Origin: Ascaris suum | Lineage: Eukaryota; Nematoda; Chromadorea; Rhabditida; Ascarididae | Assembly: GCA_013433145.1 (NCBI GenBank) | Contig: CM024168.1 | Span: 3,658,001-3,722,000, forward strand | Direction of reading: 5' to 3' | Length of the DNA stretch: 64,000 nt | Shown: one piece after another, positions 51,001 to 62,252 of the stretch | How positions within the stretch are numbered: position 1 is the stretch's first letter | How the letters are laid out: each line of letters begins with the position of its first letter | Made by a program: the position numbers and the translations under genes | Notes under the pieces: model-generated | Databases searched by the model: none | What the model was told of the DNA's origin: nothing | Seen by the model: the letters and a program-made list of their open reading frames with translations, nothing else

Positions 51001-54000
51001 TATATTCACCGGATGCGATTCATACATGACAAAGCAATTTCATTGGTTTCGAAATTCTTCGCCAAAAGCTTTTTATCTTTCTGGGTTGCTGATATTCAAT
51101 ATGAAAATGGTTAAAAATTTGTAGGGACAGGATTATAACATCAGCTGTATTGTTTGGCATAGCGTGAGATGTGTTTAGGCGTATACCTCCATTCACAACG
51201 AAAACCTATTGCTATTATTATTCTCCTCTGTTTTCATGTGGAAACGGATGATTTATTGATGATTCACTTGGTATTATAAACTTATAAGCGGTATTATTAT
51301 AGTGTCATTTATCGCAAACGATTTGTTTAAGATACTTGGAAAAGCGCTGGAACAAAGTGCCACAAACAACGACGATATCGAAACAGCTCGCCAGGTATCT
51401 AACGAGATTGCAACGATTATATTCAAACTTATACTTACCAATTTTCTTTGAAAATGATTTTGATAAGTGGACTATCTGATTGAATGAAAACTCTTATTAC
51501 TTTTTTTTTCATTTCTTTCGTATATCCTTTAAAAAAAAAGCTCGTTTGCAATGCATACTCTCCATATTTATTATGTTTATTGCGTATATCCATTTGTCTA
51601 CACCGCTCAGGCAATATGCCTTCTCAGTTTAACTGTAATAACGGCTTCTAACAAATTTTTGAATAGGAAGGGGAGCCAGCTGAAAGAAAACAAAGCAACG
51701 ATTTCTCTCAAATCTTGTGTTTTGTTCCATGATCTCTCAAATCTTGTTCCATGGTATTTTTCAATGAGAAAAATGTTACTTTATCCACAGCTTGAAAACT
51801 AAGTCCATCAGCGAAAATCTACTCCAGCAGCAGTAGAAGATGCTTCGCTTACAGTATTCTTCAATACGTCTCTTCAGAGCGAAGGCACATTACCTTCACA
51901 AAGATAAGCAGTTTAACCTACATATCCATGGAATCCTATCGCTTTTCCCTTTTCTTTCCTGAAAAGACGACTTATTTGCCTTCTCTCTCCTCTTCCCCTT
52001 CCCCTCCCTACCCTGCCAACCATTTCAGAGACAGTAGAGAAGGTATTCAAATAAAAACATGCACACATTGACAGAAACCGAGGGCCAATATTACGTTAGT
52101 AATGATGTTTCGAGCGAAACAGCTTGCAGTTTTTGTCGAAGATGGAAAAAGCATATGAATCGCTGCAACGATTTAAACAAACGATAAACGGGAGCAAAAA
52201 TGAGTCGTCGGCTGAAAGAGAACTTTTGAGAAGAGAAGCGGATGACCTATCGTCGAAGTTGAAAAAATTCTGCGAACGTCTCATCACGAATGTTGGTTTC
52301 TATTTGAGAAAAATTCTTTTGTTTGGAAAAATTCAGACCTAAAGTTCACCTTGAAATTTCATAAAATTACTGGACTTTAGGGTTTGCTTTTATAGTTCAG
52401 ATGATTTCGCTTGAATCACATCTCTCGCTTATTATTATCACAGATCACATGCATGATATGCATATATCAATTGATGCATGTATTGTCTATGGAATTTCTT
52501 CACTGATATCTGTATCTCTAAAAGTACTCTACAATTGCCATAGAAGATCGAGCAATAATTTTTTATCTTTTGTATGAAATGAGCGTGATTTCCGCATATA
52601 GCCGCCTTATACATGGAGACTATTTGAATGGTTCTATTCGTCCTTATTAATTTAAGCGAAAAATTTAAAAATTTCTACCGGTAAATTCATCAGTGATTGG
52701 CAACGCCTGAAACTAGGTGTGATCTAGGCAATTTTTTTCGCTGCAGCTAAAAATCTGCAACGCTATACTATGGAAGATGCCACAATACTTGCAACATCTA
52801 TGGCAGCTAAATTATGAAGCAGTCTTTTGTGCCAGAATCCTGCAGATTTATAGACGCCACAGAAATTTGGTCAAATTCACATTTTCAGCGATCAAATTTT
52901 CAACGCCAACGACATGATTTATATCTCTCACAAATAGAAAGAATTAATAACAATATTCAAGGAAATGTTTCATTAGCTGTTGAGAGCAAATTTATGGAAA
53001 ATATTGAGAGAATAAACAATTTTTAGACAAATAGCGAGCGAACGAATGGAATTTCATCACGATTCTTGCAAGGTTCCATTGATGAATCGAACCAGAAATG
53101 TGAACATTTTTTTAAAAGCATTTTATCTTCATCGCATAATTTGTTAGTTGTTAGTTGTTATGCCCTAGAAACTTCAAATAAAACTCCAACAACAATGTGA
53201 GAAGAGAGAAACTTATTTTGATAAGCGTGAAAACACACTGGGGGTATGGCATCTAATTAACGATAGGGGTAGATCGGTCTCCGGATCCCGAATCCTTTCC
53301 ACCCCAATCTCTCTCCTACTCTTCTTTGCAATTTTCACGACTCCTAAACGGTGATTTCCTTTTTGGATGGATTGCGTGCGCTTGTTTAAGCAATCCTGCG
53401 CGCATTAATTATACGCAGCTTGCTATTTGCATGCGTCAGGGACCAAAAAATTATTAATAACGATTAAGAGATTAGTGATGAGAGAAATTAGGTTGGAAGG
53501 AGAGGGGCATTTGTATTTGCATAATATTTTCGTTTGCATTCATTAACTTCTTTTAATTTTCATAAGTAATACTACTAGGTGCAAGTCATAGACACAAGCG
53601 TCGAAAAGTGAGAATAAAGTTGGACTTTGGAAACGACGACTGCTTTGCTTAATTGAAATGCGTTAGTTACATAATTAACTAGGACGCAATGACCGTATGT
53701 ATTCGCTTTATGACTCCCTTCAAGTCAAGTTTCTGTAATATACGCCAATTATGAAAAGTTAGCAAAAGATAAGGTTTTTAGGTGGTACAAAAGTGCCCAA
53801 TCAATTGATTTTTATATATTGCACTGTTTAATAGAGTAAACTGACAATATTCTATAATGTAGTTATTTCTATTGATGAATGGAATTCGTGAAGATGATCG
53901 TATTTTATATTTCAGCTGATGACACCGTTACAGCCGAAGATGCTGTAACTCCCAAATCGGAGCGAATTCTTTCACCGACAGTTTTCCTCAGTAATGACAT

Positions 54001-54061
54001 ACTGAGCACGCTGTCGGATAAACAAGCATTATCGATAGATGACTTAAGTACTGTACAATAA
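45064..54061 (+). CDS. helical, probably coiled-coil protein of unknown family, 8 coding exons
   Basis: Exons with continuous phase: 45064-45104, 46911-46971, 48381-48560, 49488-49562, 50370-50465, 51332-51394, 52130-52295, then either 53916-54061 (275 residues) or 52747-52817 (250 residues). The protein starts MTFENDLLESSEY and is dominated by Leu/Glu/Lys/Arg heptad-like stretches (LKTLENEIIAKSAIL, LREIERNLFVLQ, MQIIERLLNERR, SSKLKKFCERLI), with no signal peptide, membrane segment or catalytic motif. The distal tail is Ser/Asp-rich (SERILSPTVFLSND). The first ATG directly follows a TGCAG acceptor, as in trans-spliced worm genes; a further 5' exon is possible. Spectrin-like or BAR-like folds are conceivable, but I do not recognise the family. 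Confidence 0.72.
52747..52817 (+). CDS. alternative last exon of the helical-protein gene
   Basis: After a CTGCAG acceptor the exon reads CT, AAA, AAT and so on. Joined to the G left by exon 7 it gives AKNLQRYTMEDATILATSM, then AAKL and a stop. Its first two bases and phase equal those of the distal last exon at 53916, so the two are mutually exclusive by structure. AATAAA follows at 53177-53182. Confidence 0.6.
53177..53182 (+). terminator. possible polyadenylation signal for the short isoform
   Basis: AATAAA 360 bases past the stop at 52815-52817 and before the distal last exon, so it could end the short transcript. Confidence 0.35.
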
Positions 54062-54062
54062 A
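54057..54062 (+). terminator. AATAAA overlapping the distal stop codon
   Basis: The TAA stop at 54059-54061 lies inside AATAAA. If used, the 3'UTR would be extremely short; AATAAA near 54886 is an alternative. Confidence 0.3.
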
Positions 54063-55533
54063 TTTATTATTTATTAGCTCGATCTGAAATGCTGCAAATT
54101 AGATTTTGTCAGTTAACAGTTCGACACATTTGGTTTTTTTTACTCTTATTTTGATAAATATTGAAATGGGTGTGCTGTTGTTTAGTGATCAGCTCTGACG
54201 CAAGTGATGACAGTTTTGATCAACGATTGGAGAGATGTGTGACGTTTTTTACAACAATCGAACTTTTGACTTTGCGAACACCCAGCAACGATCATATCAT
54301 GTTCACTAGCAGGTCTTCAAACTGTAAACCATCGAACATATCCTAGAATTTTAATATCAGTTGTCGGACATTATTTTTTCACTAAAACGTTGATTGTGTG
54401 AACACCTAACAACGATATCTTTTTCATTGAGATGCGAAAAAATTCTTGAGATTCGCATCAAACAATTGTGAGAATGAAAATCTCCGTCGAATGCATCAAT
54501 CCTATAGGTGATCTTTATGTGCTTGAACAAAACAACAAGTTTAATTGGTTTCGTTCTTGAACTCAATGTTTATTTCAATCATATTCGAATATATACAAAT
54601 GAAACGAAGAAATTTCATGCAAAGAGCATTGACCGATAGAGATATTTGAAGTATCCGACAATTTCCCATCTTCAAAAAAATGCCTCTTGCAATGAGATCT
54701 TCTCTTGTTTTGTTGATATGCAATTTCTATAATTTTGAAATGAAAGTAGTCAACTCTTGTTAAGTCAACAACAGAGAAATTAATTTCGATTCTATTTACT
54801 ATAAGAAAGGAATTAACTCCTTTTTCTTGATTTAATCCCTTTCCAAATGAGTTCAGTGTTATGAACTATGCTGGGGAATAAAACGTGATAAGCACAGATC
54901 AACCATGTAATATGATAGCGAAGTTGAGTTGAAATTTATGCTGGAGTTGTTCGGCTTATAAGAATCGTTAATGTCTATTCAACCACAAGAAAAGAGATTA
55001 GCAAAAGGTGTGACATAGAATTATGAATACTCTAACAATAATTTCGTGAAGGCTGCACTGAACTGTCGTATTTCAGCTATACAAACTTCCTTTACGATAT
55101 CGTTCACACACTTCTATTCGAATCATATATATACCAAAAATATAATCAACGATCATTTAATATATAAAAGTGGGAAATATCAGCCAAAATGCATCAATTT
55201 TTATGTCTTTGCAAGTTTCATTAAAAAAAGCCATTATGGGATCACATAATCCATACGTTTAACGTTTTCCGGATCCATTTATTTTGCACTTTCAAATCAT
55301 CAAATAGAATAACACCAATAGTGCAATTTTTTCGGTACAATTTAGATCGGTGGCCACTATCATTTTTTTCAATCAAATGCAGTTGTCTCGCATCCAGCTG
55401 GAATCTTATCATCTTTAGGGGTGTCATAAGGTTCGCACCCAACTGGTGAAGAGTTGCATGCGAAGAGCATTGAGTATCACTTTGGCATTTTTTCGCCATG
55501 AATTAATGATATGAGATTACACGGTGAAAAAAT
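54062..55533. other. convergent intergenic region
   Basis: Tail-to-tail spacer between the helical-protein gene and the potassium-channel gene. AT-rich, no gene seen; it should hold both 3'UTRs. Confidence 0.6.
55278..55283 (-). terminator. possible polyadenylation signal of the channel gene
   Basis: AATAAA on the minus strand about 250 bases past the channel stop codon. Confidence 0.45.
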
Positions 55534-58500
55534 TTAGACATTCGTGGGTTGTGGCTCACTATGCACTTCGTATTCCACACGAGAGGAGGAACGATGTAAA
55601 CTATCATCGAGATCCATTTCGTCGGCGAATTTTAATCCTTCAATGCTTTGAGGCATAAATGCAATTGTGTCGCGTCGTCCGTGCTTTATGCACACAACTG
55701 AACTGCGTGTATTGCCGTCCATTTCATGAATATACTGCAAATTTTTTGAAATCAGATGTTTTTTGTTGTTTGAAGTAAGGAAGGTTTATTTCTTAAATCA
55801 GGAGTAACACTGCACTTCTACTAGAGTTGTAACGGACAGTGACTTTCTTTCTTGGGTCGATGAATCGCAATTCCTCCTGCAAGATTACAAAACGTCCGAT
55901 AAATTAAGCTTGAGGGAAAATCTTTGCTTCAAAGCGAGATTTCAACGTGAAACTGCTCTAAGATGCAATAGGCGCGGATGCGCGGCAAAGACGACGAGAG
56001 TTTTGCAGACTAACTGAATCCACGAGTGCATAATAAAAATCAAACATCTAAAATAATATCTTCATATTTTAACTAATCCAATCACTCGGACGATTCTGCT
56101 AGAAAATAGTCGCTTTTCTGCAATCCGGCCGATGTAGGATGCTAGGATAGCCGGTAGCCGGTATAAGGATAATAGGTGTGAGGACATGAAGTAATATTAG
56201 GCTAACCGGTTTCAACACGTCACTGTCTATGACTGCTTCGGAATTTAGTGGCATCAAGGTTATTAATGGTATGGGACAACATCCGACAACGATTTACTTC
56301 ATTTTGATTTTTTCAACGGTATTTTTATATTGAACGAAGCGGATTCATTAAATAAATTTGTTCGTTCATAGCGGTCATTATTCATTTCTAGTGTTAACCA
56401 CTAAGTCTCACGATGGAAATCGATAACTGCCTACACGAAAACAATAGGTATCGAGCAATTGCCGTTCAGATGAAATGATATTGACTTATTTGACATAATT
56501 GAGTTGGAGCGATTAAAAAGGGAACTATGCACTTTGAATTTGTTATTTGCTTCAAACTTTTGGATTGGTGGATGATTATTGTTACCGGCAAGAGACATCT
56601 TCTATACGAATAGGACGGAGATCCACAAAAATATAGGAGAATCTGCTCTAAGAGCAGGAGAACACTACATAATGCATTTTCTCAAAACTGTGAAATCCTA
56701 CGTTCATACATCACATACATTGTAATCTTAACGGTAATTCACCAGAAAAGCGTAATTCTTTATAAGAATTGCTCAAGAATAAATGGAACGACCAAGTAAG
56801 GCGTTACCTGTAGAATATCAGAGGATGAGATCTTGCCCTTTTCGGGATATCGTTTGCGAATTGCCTCGATTATTTTCAGCATTTCCCTCACTTCCAGCTT
56901 AACAGAGCATATTTTATATGCATTATGTATTTAGAGATATACGACTGTTTTCATATGATTTTGTAGGGGATTGCGATCATTATATCGTTGAAAAATAATT
57001 CCATCTTATTGGTACCAATTTAGGTACATTTTTTCCTTGAACTCTTTCATAGAACATCCCACAAAATTCGATCGCTTCAACCTTGTGACCTTTCCAGTGA
57101 AAGCGTTACCATATGAAATCAGCCAACATGACGTTTTTTTCTCCAAAATCAAGAGAGCTTCTTTGAACACATCGAAGTTTAGCGTTATTGGTGCATAGAT
57201 GAGAAACCGTAAATTGTGAAGCTAGGAAATAACCGGAACACTTCTGAGGCTGGCCAAGCAATGAGACAAAGGCCCGTTTACGATGACTTTAGATTTATAA
57301 GAACTCCGTTGATAAGCGATATTTCCATACTGAAAAATGTCCATTCGCGAAGTTTAGCGACGATATGGCCATTGATGTTTTGTATGATGCAGTGAATATC
57401 GTGGCAAGTTGCTTCTGATTAATGCACATTCGATAATGTTTTAGTTTTATTATTATATTTCACAGAATTTCTGAAACACCGGAAACTCCTCTGTGTCTCT
57501 GAACTTTTTTTTTGGCAAAACACCGAATTTCCTTCGCATTTTCTCTCTCCTCAATACCCACTCTTGCAGCAATCATTCTCTGAAGAAGAACGCAAATTTT
57601 CAGTCATATGAGCAACTATAAAAGAGAGGCATGCACCGTTCTGTTGCAAACAATCAACAATACTAATATTCCCTGTTAAAACATTCGCCTCCCTACCCCC
57701 CCCCCCCCCCTCCCTCTCCTCACATACTCAACACATGATCATTTCCATGAATGTTCTGATTGTTTCGAGCATATTAATTGGGAAAAAACTTTGCTCTTTA
57801 ATATTATAATTATCTATATTCTACTTCTAATTGCTCCTTTTTGTTTGAACGCCTCCAATCGATCTTGCGACCAAAATAGTGAATCTTCAAGAAGAGCGAT
57901 TTTAGTTCAGAAGCTGCTAGCTCGCCACACATTGACAACACAGCCAAACCTGTAACATACAGTTACATTTGCAGTATAATTCAATGAATTGATCAAATGA
58001 AGAAAGCGTGGAGAATTGAACCCTTGAGATGTTTAGGAAATGCAAGCTACCAATGGGATACTTCTCAGTATATTTCAATATATTTTTGGCTGAAATTGGT
58101 TCAAAGAAGATTACATTTAGATCATTAAGTATTAATCTAATCATCAATCAACTATCGGCTACTCTATTGACTCGTTTATAGAAAAATAAAATATTCAAAA
58201 TTCTGAAAGGAAAACTGTGTGCTTTTTTTCGCATTGCGATAAATACACTGCAAAGATCATATTTGCTTTTTTTTGTATATTTTAAGCTAGAAATGTGTCG
58301 CGTGTTTTGGAGATTGTTGCATTGCAAAGAATTGCAGAGATAAACATTACAAAGGTTGGAGTGCAATTTGTAGCTCGTCTACAGCTCCATAATGGGAACC
58401 CATTCAAAGATCACTCCCATACTCCTTACCCCAATGCTTCATGATCCTTCAAGCTTTCCGTACTGCCGATGTTGTCAACCGACGACGATTTCATTTCGCA

Positions 58501-61500
58501 AAAGAATGCCCATTCTATCAAACATTGCAGCTGTCTATGGCGACTCTAGACCGATGTGGAAGTTGTTTTTGGCCACCGTCGAGAGGTTAAACTATATCAC
58601 AAGAACAACGTTCGACTCAGCCGCGATAACGGAACACGAAGTGTTGAAATCGCTACTAACTATCACACCTACGAGCTTTCGAGAATGAGAAGCTCCGAAA
58701 TGATGCTGTGGTAGTTTATAAAAGAGGAACACCCGAACGTCTCCGCTGGTCCGAGCTCAGACTGGCAAACTTTTTGGGGTCTTTGAATGAAAATACAAAA
58801 ACTCGTCCTCTTGAAGGTTATGTTATGAAAGACGGCGCTTTTGACACAGTCTCGAGGTGAGTTTTAGAGGTGCTCAGATTGTCATCGACTTCCGTAAATG
58901 AGAGTTCTTCTCATATTTAGCCATTGCAATACCTTTTTTCTTTCTTTGGGACACATGTAAAGTGGACGAAATTCGGCATCTTCCAATGTTTTTTTCAACG
59001 AAAAACCTACATAATTGTTACGGATGTCTCATCAGTTTTTTTTTTGCCAACTGATTTTCGATGGATCATTTCCGTCTCTTTGCTGCTCGAAAACATTACC
59101 CTCTCTTTAAAATGCACGAAGTACATAATATTCCAGCCCGCAGCGCACGACTTATCATGCCTTTTGTGCGGCAACACCTTGTCTTAGTTTTATCCGTTTT
59201 TTCGTCAAAATGCTCTTGCATTAGCATAATCTAGGCGTCTGCATGATTTTATATAGTCGTACAATACAGTTATCCACGTTTGTTTAAAAAGAAACCTTTT
59301 CCCAATTGCTTTTTATCAATCTGTTTTCAAAATTATTCAAATTTTATTGTGTCGAGAATTCAAAGTCGTTCAAGAATATCAAGAGGTACTTGAGATCAGA
59401 AGTTTGGCAACATATATTATGCTTATGACACCGTTAAAACTAAAGGCTAAATAAATGATAAAATGATGGGACGCTAGCTCGACATCAATATAGGCGAAAC
59501 AAAGGGTTACCGAATGTGACGAAGATAAGAATATAGAAAAGTGTGAGGATATGATTGAGGTCGTTTGGCATTTCGGCCATGGTCAAATTGGCCACCAAGT
59601 TGAACGTCACAAAGAATGCTTCGATAAATGTCTTTTGGCCGCCTATAACACGGGCAAATAACATAAGACATTAAATGCCGCCGCTAAGTCGAACGACTGA
59701 TATCTCTTGAAACCTTGTTTTGTCTTTACTATTTCCACAAATTTTAGTACAGATATGTTGCATATTTTGCTGCAATATGAAAAACCGCATATCACTTAGA
59801 AACTTTTTCGGAATCTGTCCGTGATAAGCAATTGTCGCAAAGATTTATTATTTTGTTGCAATGATAGCTTCACCATCGAAGTGGAAAGGAAGTAATGAAT
59901 TTAAATTCGTAACAATAAATTGCGCTTGATTTAATTGTCGAGAAAATTTCGAATTGAACTGAGCCCAACTTTAGTTGATTTTTATTTTATTTTTGATTCG
60001 AAAAAATCGAATGAGCATCATGTGAGATTGCTTTCTTTTCCTTTCGTCCATTAATGTCGATCAAACTTTTTCCTCACCGCTCTACCATCTCTTCCTGCCG
60101 TTCATCCAACGAAATCAAAATCAAGTAAAAATTCCAATGCTTTATGAATTTATTACAGTCCACTTCAGGAAGAAGTGTTACTAAGGTATAAAAAACGCAT
60201 AAATTTGCCGAACATTATTAAGTCATCAACAAAGAAAATGTCGATCACGATTAATAGTGATGGGTGCTTACCGCTACAGAAGGCCTCCTTGTTGCTCATC
60301 TCATTTTGGTGTTTGTTCACTCATGGAGCGCCTAGTTAATGATAATTAAATTTTTTTGAGAGTGAGAGAAGGTTTTAAAATTAAATTCGTCTTGGTTTTT
60401 GTATCGGATTTATTATATTTGCATCGGATATATACATTATAATTTGTATCGGAAGAGAATTTCAGAGGTATTAAATCTAGCGAAGCAGCATAACTTAATA
60501 ATTGCGCAATAGCGGCAAGATTCCTGCCATAAGTGCGGCATCAAAGTTTTTTTTGGCAAAGTCTGAAAAGTTCGGCGAATTTTTCGGGAAATAAATCCTG
60601 AAAGGTGCAAATCACTCTTACATAAAATGAATTTTTTAAAAAAATTACCAGCGCCAATATAAACGAGGCCACCGAGCATACAGAAAATAAGTAGAATAGA
60701 GGCGTTCACTGAAAGTGGCAGTCTTTTTACTGGCTGTACTTTTGGACGTGATTTCTCACGCTGCTCTGATGGAAGTCGTTTCGATTTCGTTGACCTGAAA
60801 TTCACCGATGTACCCCTATTCCTATCTAGTTTATCATTATTCTTTCTATTAGTTAGTAATTGTGATATTTTTCCTCTTCTTCATTGGAATTTTATTTGCT
60901 GTTTACTTTTTCACTCCAATCTGATTTTTTTCCGTATAGACAAAGGAGACAATAATGTGTGGGATTTTCATCGCTTTTACTTGATCAGTTAAAAGAGCGA
61001 GCAAACATGTGTTTCTGAACGATGCGTTCAATTGAAGCTGGTGTATTAATGATCAATCACTCCATTATGTACGAAAAAATCGATATCTTTTAAATGAAAG
61101 TTTTTTGATCTCAGATAAAATTCGTTTCGTTGAACAATGCAATGCAGAAGAGATTTGAATAAAATAAAGTTTTCAGAGGTGCGAAGTAACAGAATATAGG
61201 TCATAGTAGTTTTTGAAGTAATCTACTTTTGATATACGAAGTGATATACCCTGTATGATACATCAGCTCTATAAGAAAGTAACTCAGAGAATAATTGTTT
61301 ACAAATTTCTCAAATAACAATAAAACCAGCAATTTTATTTTTAGAGTGTTAAAGTGCAGATAGACTTTTTACAGTTTAATCGAATTTTCTCAACTTCCGA
61401 CAAAAATAATATATACGAATTCCTTTTCATATTAAAGAACGCATCAATACATCGATATGCAAAAATTCGTTTTATATGTTTCTGCGGATTTTTACATATA

Positions 61501-62252
61501 TGGACGTGTACATCTGTGCATTTGTTGCGCAATATAATCGACACTATAGGATGGCCACCTAATTCAATTTGATTCTCATTTGCCATCTTCTGCAGTCAAC
61601 GTCAACACTCTAATATTCGCCAAGCAACCGAAAACGACTTTTTACGTTGTGAATAAGAAATTTGAGTGGTAAATTTGCGAGGAATTGAGCTTTTTGAATG
61701 GTTTACAAATGAGGAGTTCTAATTTGAATCGAAAAAAGCGAGAGATGTCCTGAAACTCAGAATTTCTGAATGATTTCCTTTCATAATTTCCAGGATTTTC
61801 GAATCTTGCTTATGCTAGTTAACGCTTCATTGTGATATTCCTTGAAATAATCGAATTTGCAATTAATTTCTTAACTGGATATAAGTATAGAGGATTTCTT
61901 TTCAGCGAATAGAAATAATTACTCGTGTGGCCATAGAGTAGATGGAAATCTTGAGATATTTGAACAGAAACTCCATTAGTAATCAACTCTTTTTATGTTT
62001 CTAGTACTTTTTTCGAAAATAGCGAAGAAATTTTTCTTCCTCATTTACTAGATAATATTTACAAGGAATTATTACTCTATTTATGGAATTTGCTAAGAGA
62101 TAATAAAGAAAATTCTTCTTGCGAATATGAAAGTACCTATGCAATTTATGGCTTTGTACTTGAATTGCTTTCGTCTCAACTAGCTCGACGATTTGTCGCT
62201 TCTTTTCTGCACATCCACACGCTCGCATTAATCGTTCCCACATTTTACGATA
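55534..62252 (-). CDS. two-pore-domain (TWK/K2P) potassium channel, 3' part, seven exons
   Basis: K2P channels carry background potassium current across the plasma membrane; each subunit has four membrane helices and two pore loops. Exons here: 62137-62252, 60649-60794, 59511-59642, 57825-57949, 56808-56897, 55811-55876, 55534-55734, phase-continuous, about 291 residues plus stop. In order: a basic cytoplasmic linker (YRKMWERLMRACGC), helix M3 (LSVNASILLIFCMLGGLVYI), pore-loop 2 (FIEAFFVTFNLVANLTMAEM), helix M4 (LTLFYILIFVTFGLAVLSMC), then KIHYFGRKIDW and a C-terminal tail with RYPEKGKISSSDILQ and AFMPQSIEGLKFADEMDLDD, the style of nematode TWK proteins. M1, pore-loop 1 and M2 were not found and probably lie beyond the right edge. 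Pore-loop 2 lacks the usual TIGFG-type signature. The donor at 55811 (GTGTTA) is the least certain junction. Confidence 0.88.
57696..57710 (+). repeat. poly-C tract (15 C)
   Basis: A run of 15 C followed by TCCCTCTCC, in a channel-gene intron; a G run in that transcript. Confidence 0.95.
58392..58856 (+). pseudogene. possible frameshifted gene fragment inside a channel intron, opposite strand
   Basis: A plus-strand block of coding-like composition. One frame is open for 98 codons from ATG 58392 and contains DSRPMWKLFLATVERLNYIT. A second frame, open to a good donor (TCGAG|GTGAGT) at 58856, reads NDAVVVYKRGTPERLRWSEL and then LEGYVMKDGAFDTVS. The two overlap out of frame, and a third frame is also open for about 50 codons, so this may be a frameshifted copy of a gene or a repeat. 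Family not recognised. Confidence 0.35.

Noticed and set aside
52814..53026. 70-codon plus-strand frame following the proximal last exon
   Set aside because: It starts inside the stop of the proximal exon and its only acceptor-like site is not in phase with exon 7; treated as 3'UTR or intron.
53374..53380. TTGCGTG site in the intron before the distal last exon
   Set aside because: A lone copy far from ahr-1; it shows that single heptamers also occur by chance, so only clusters were reported.
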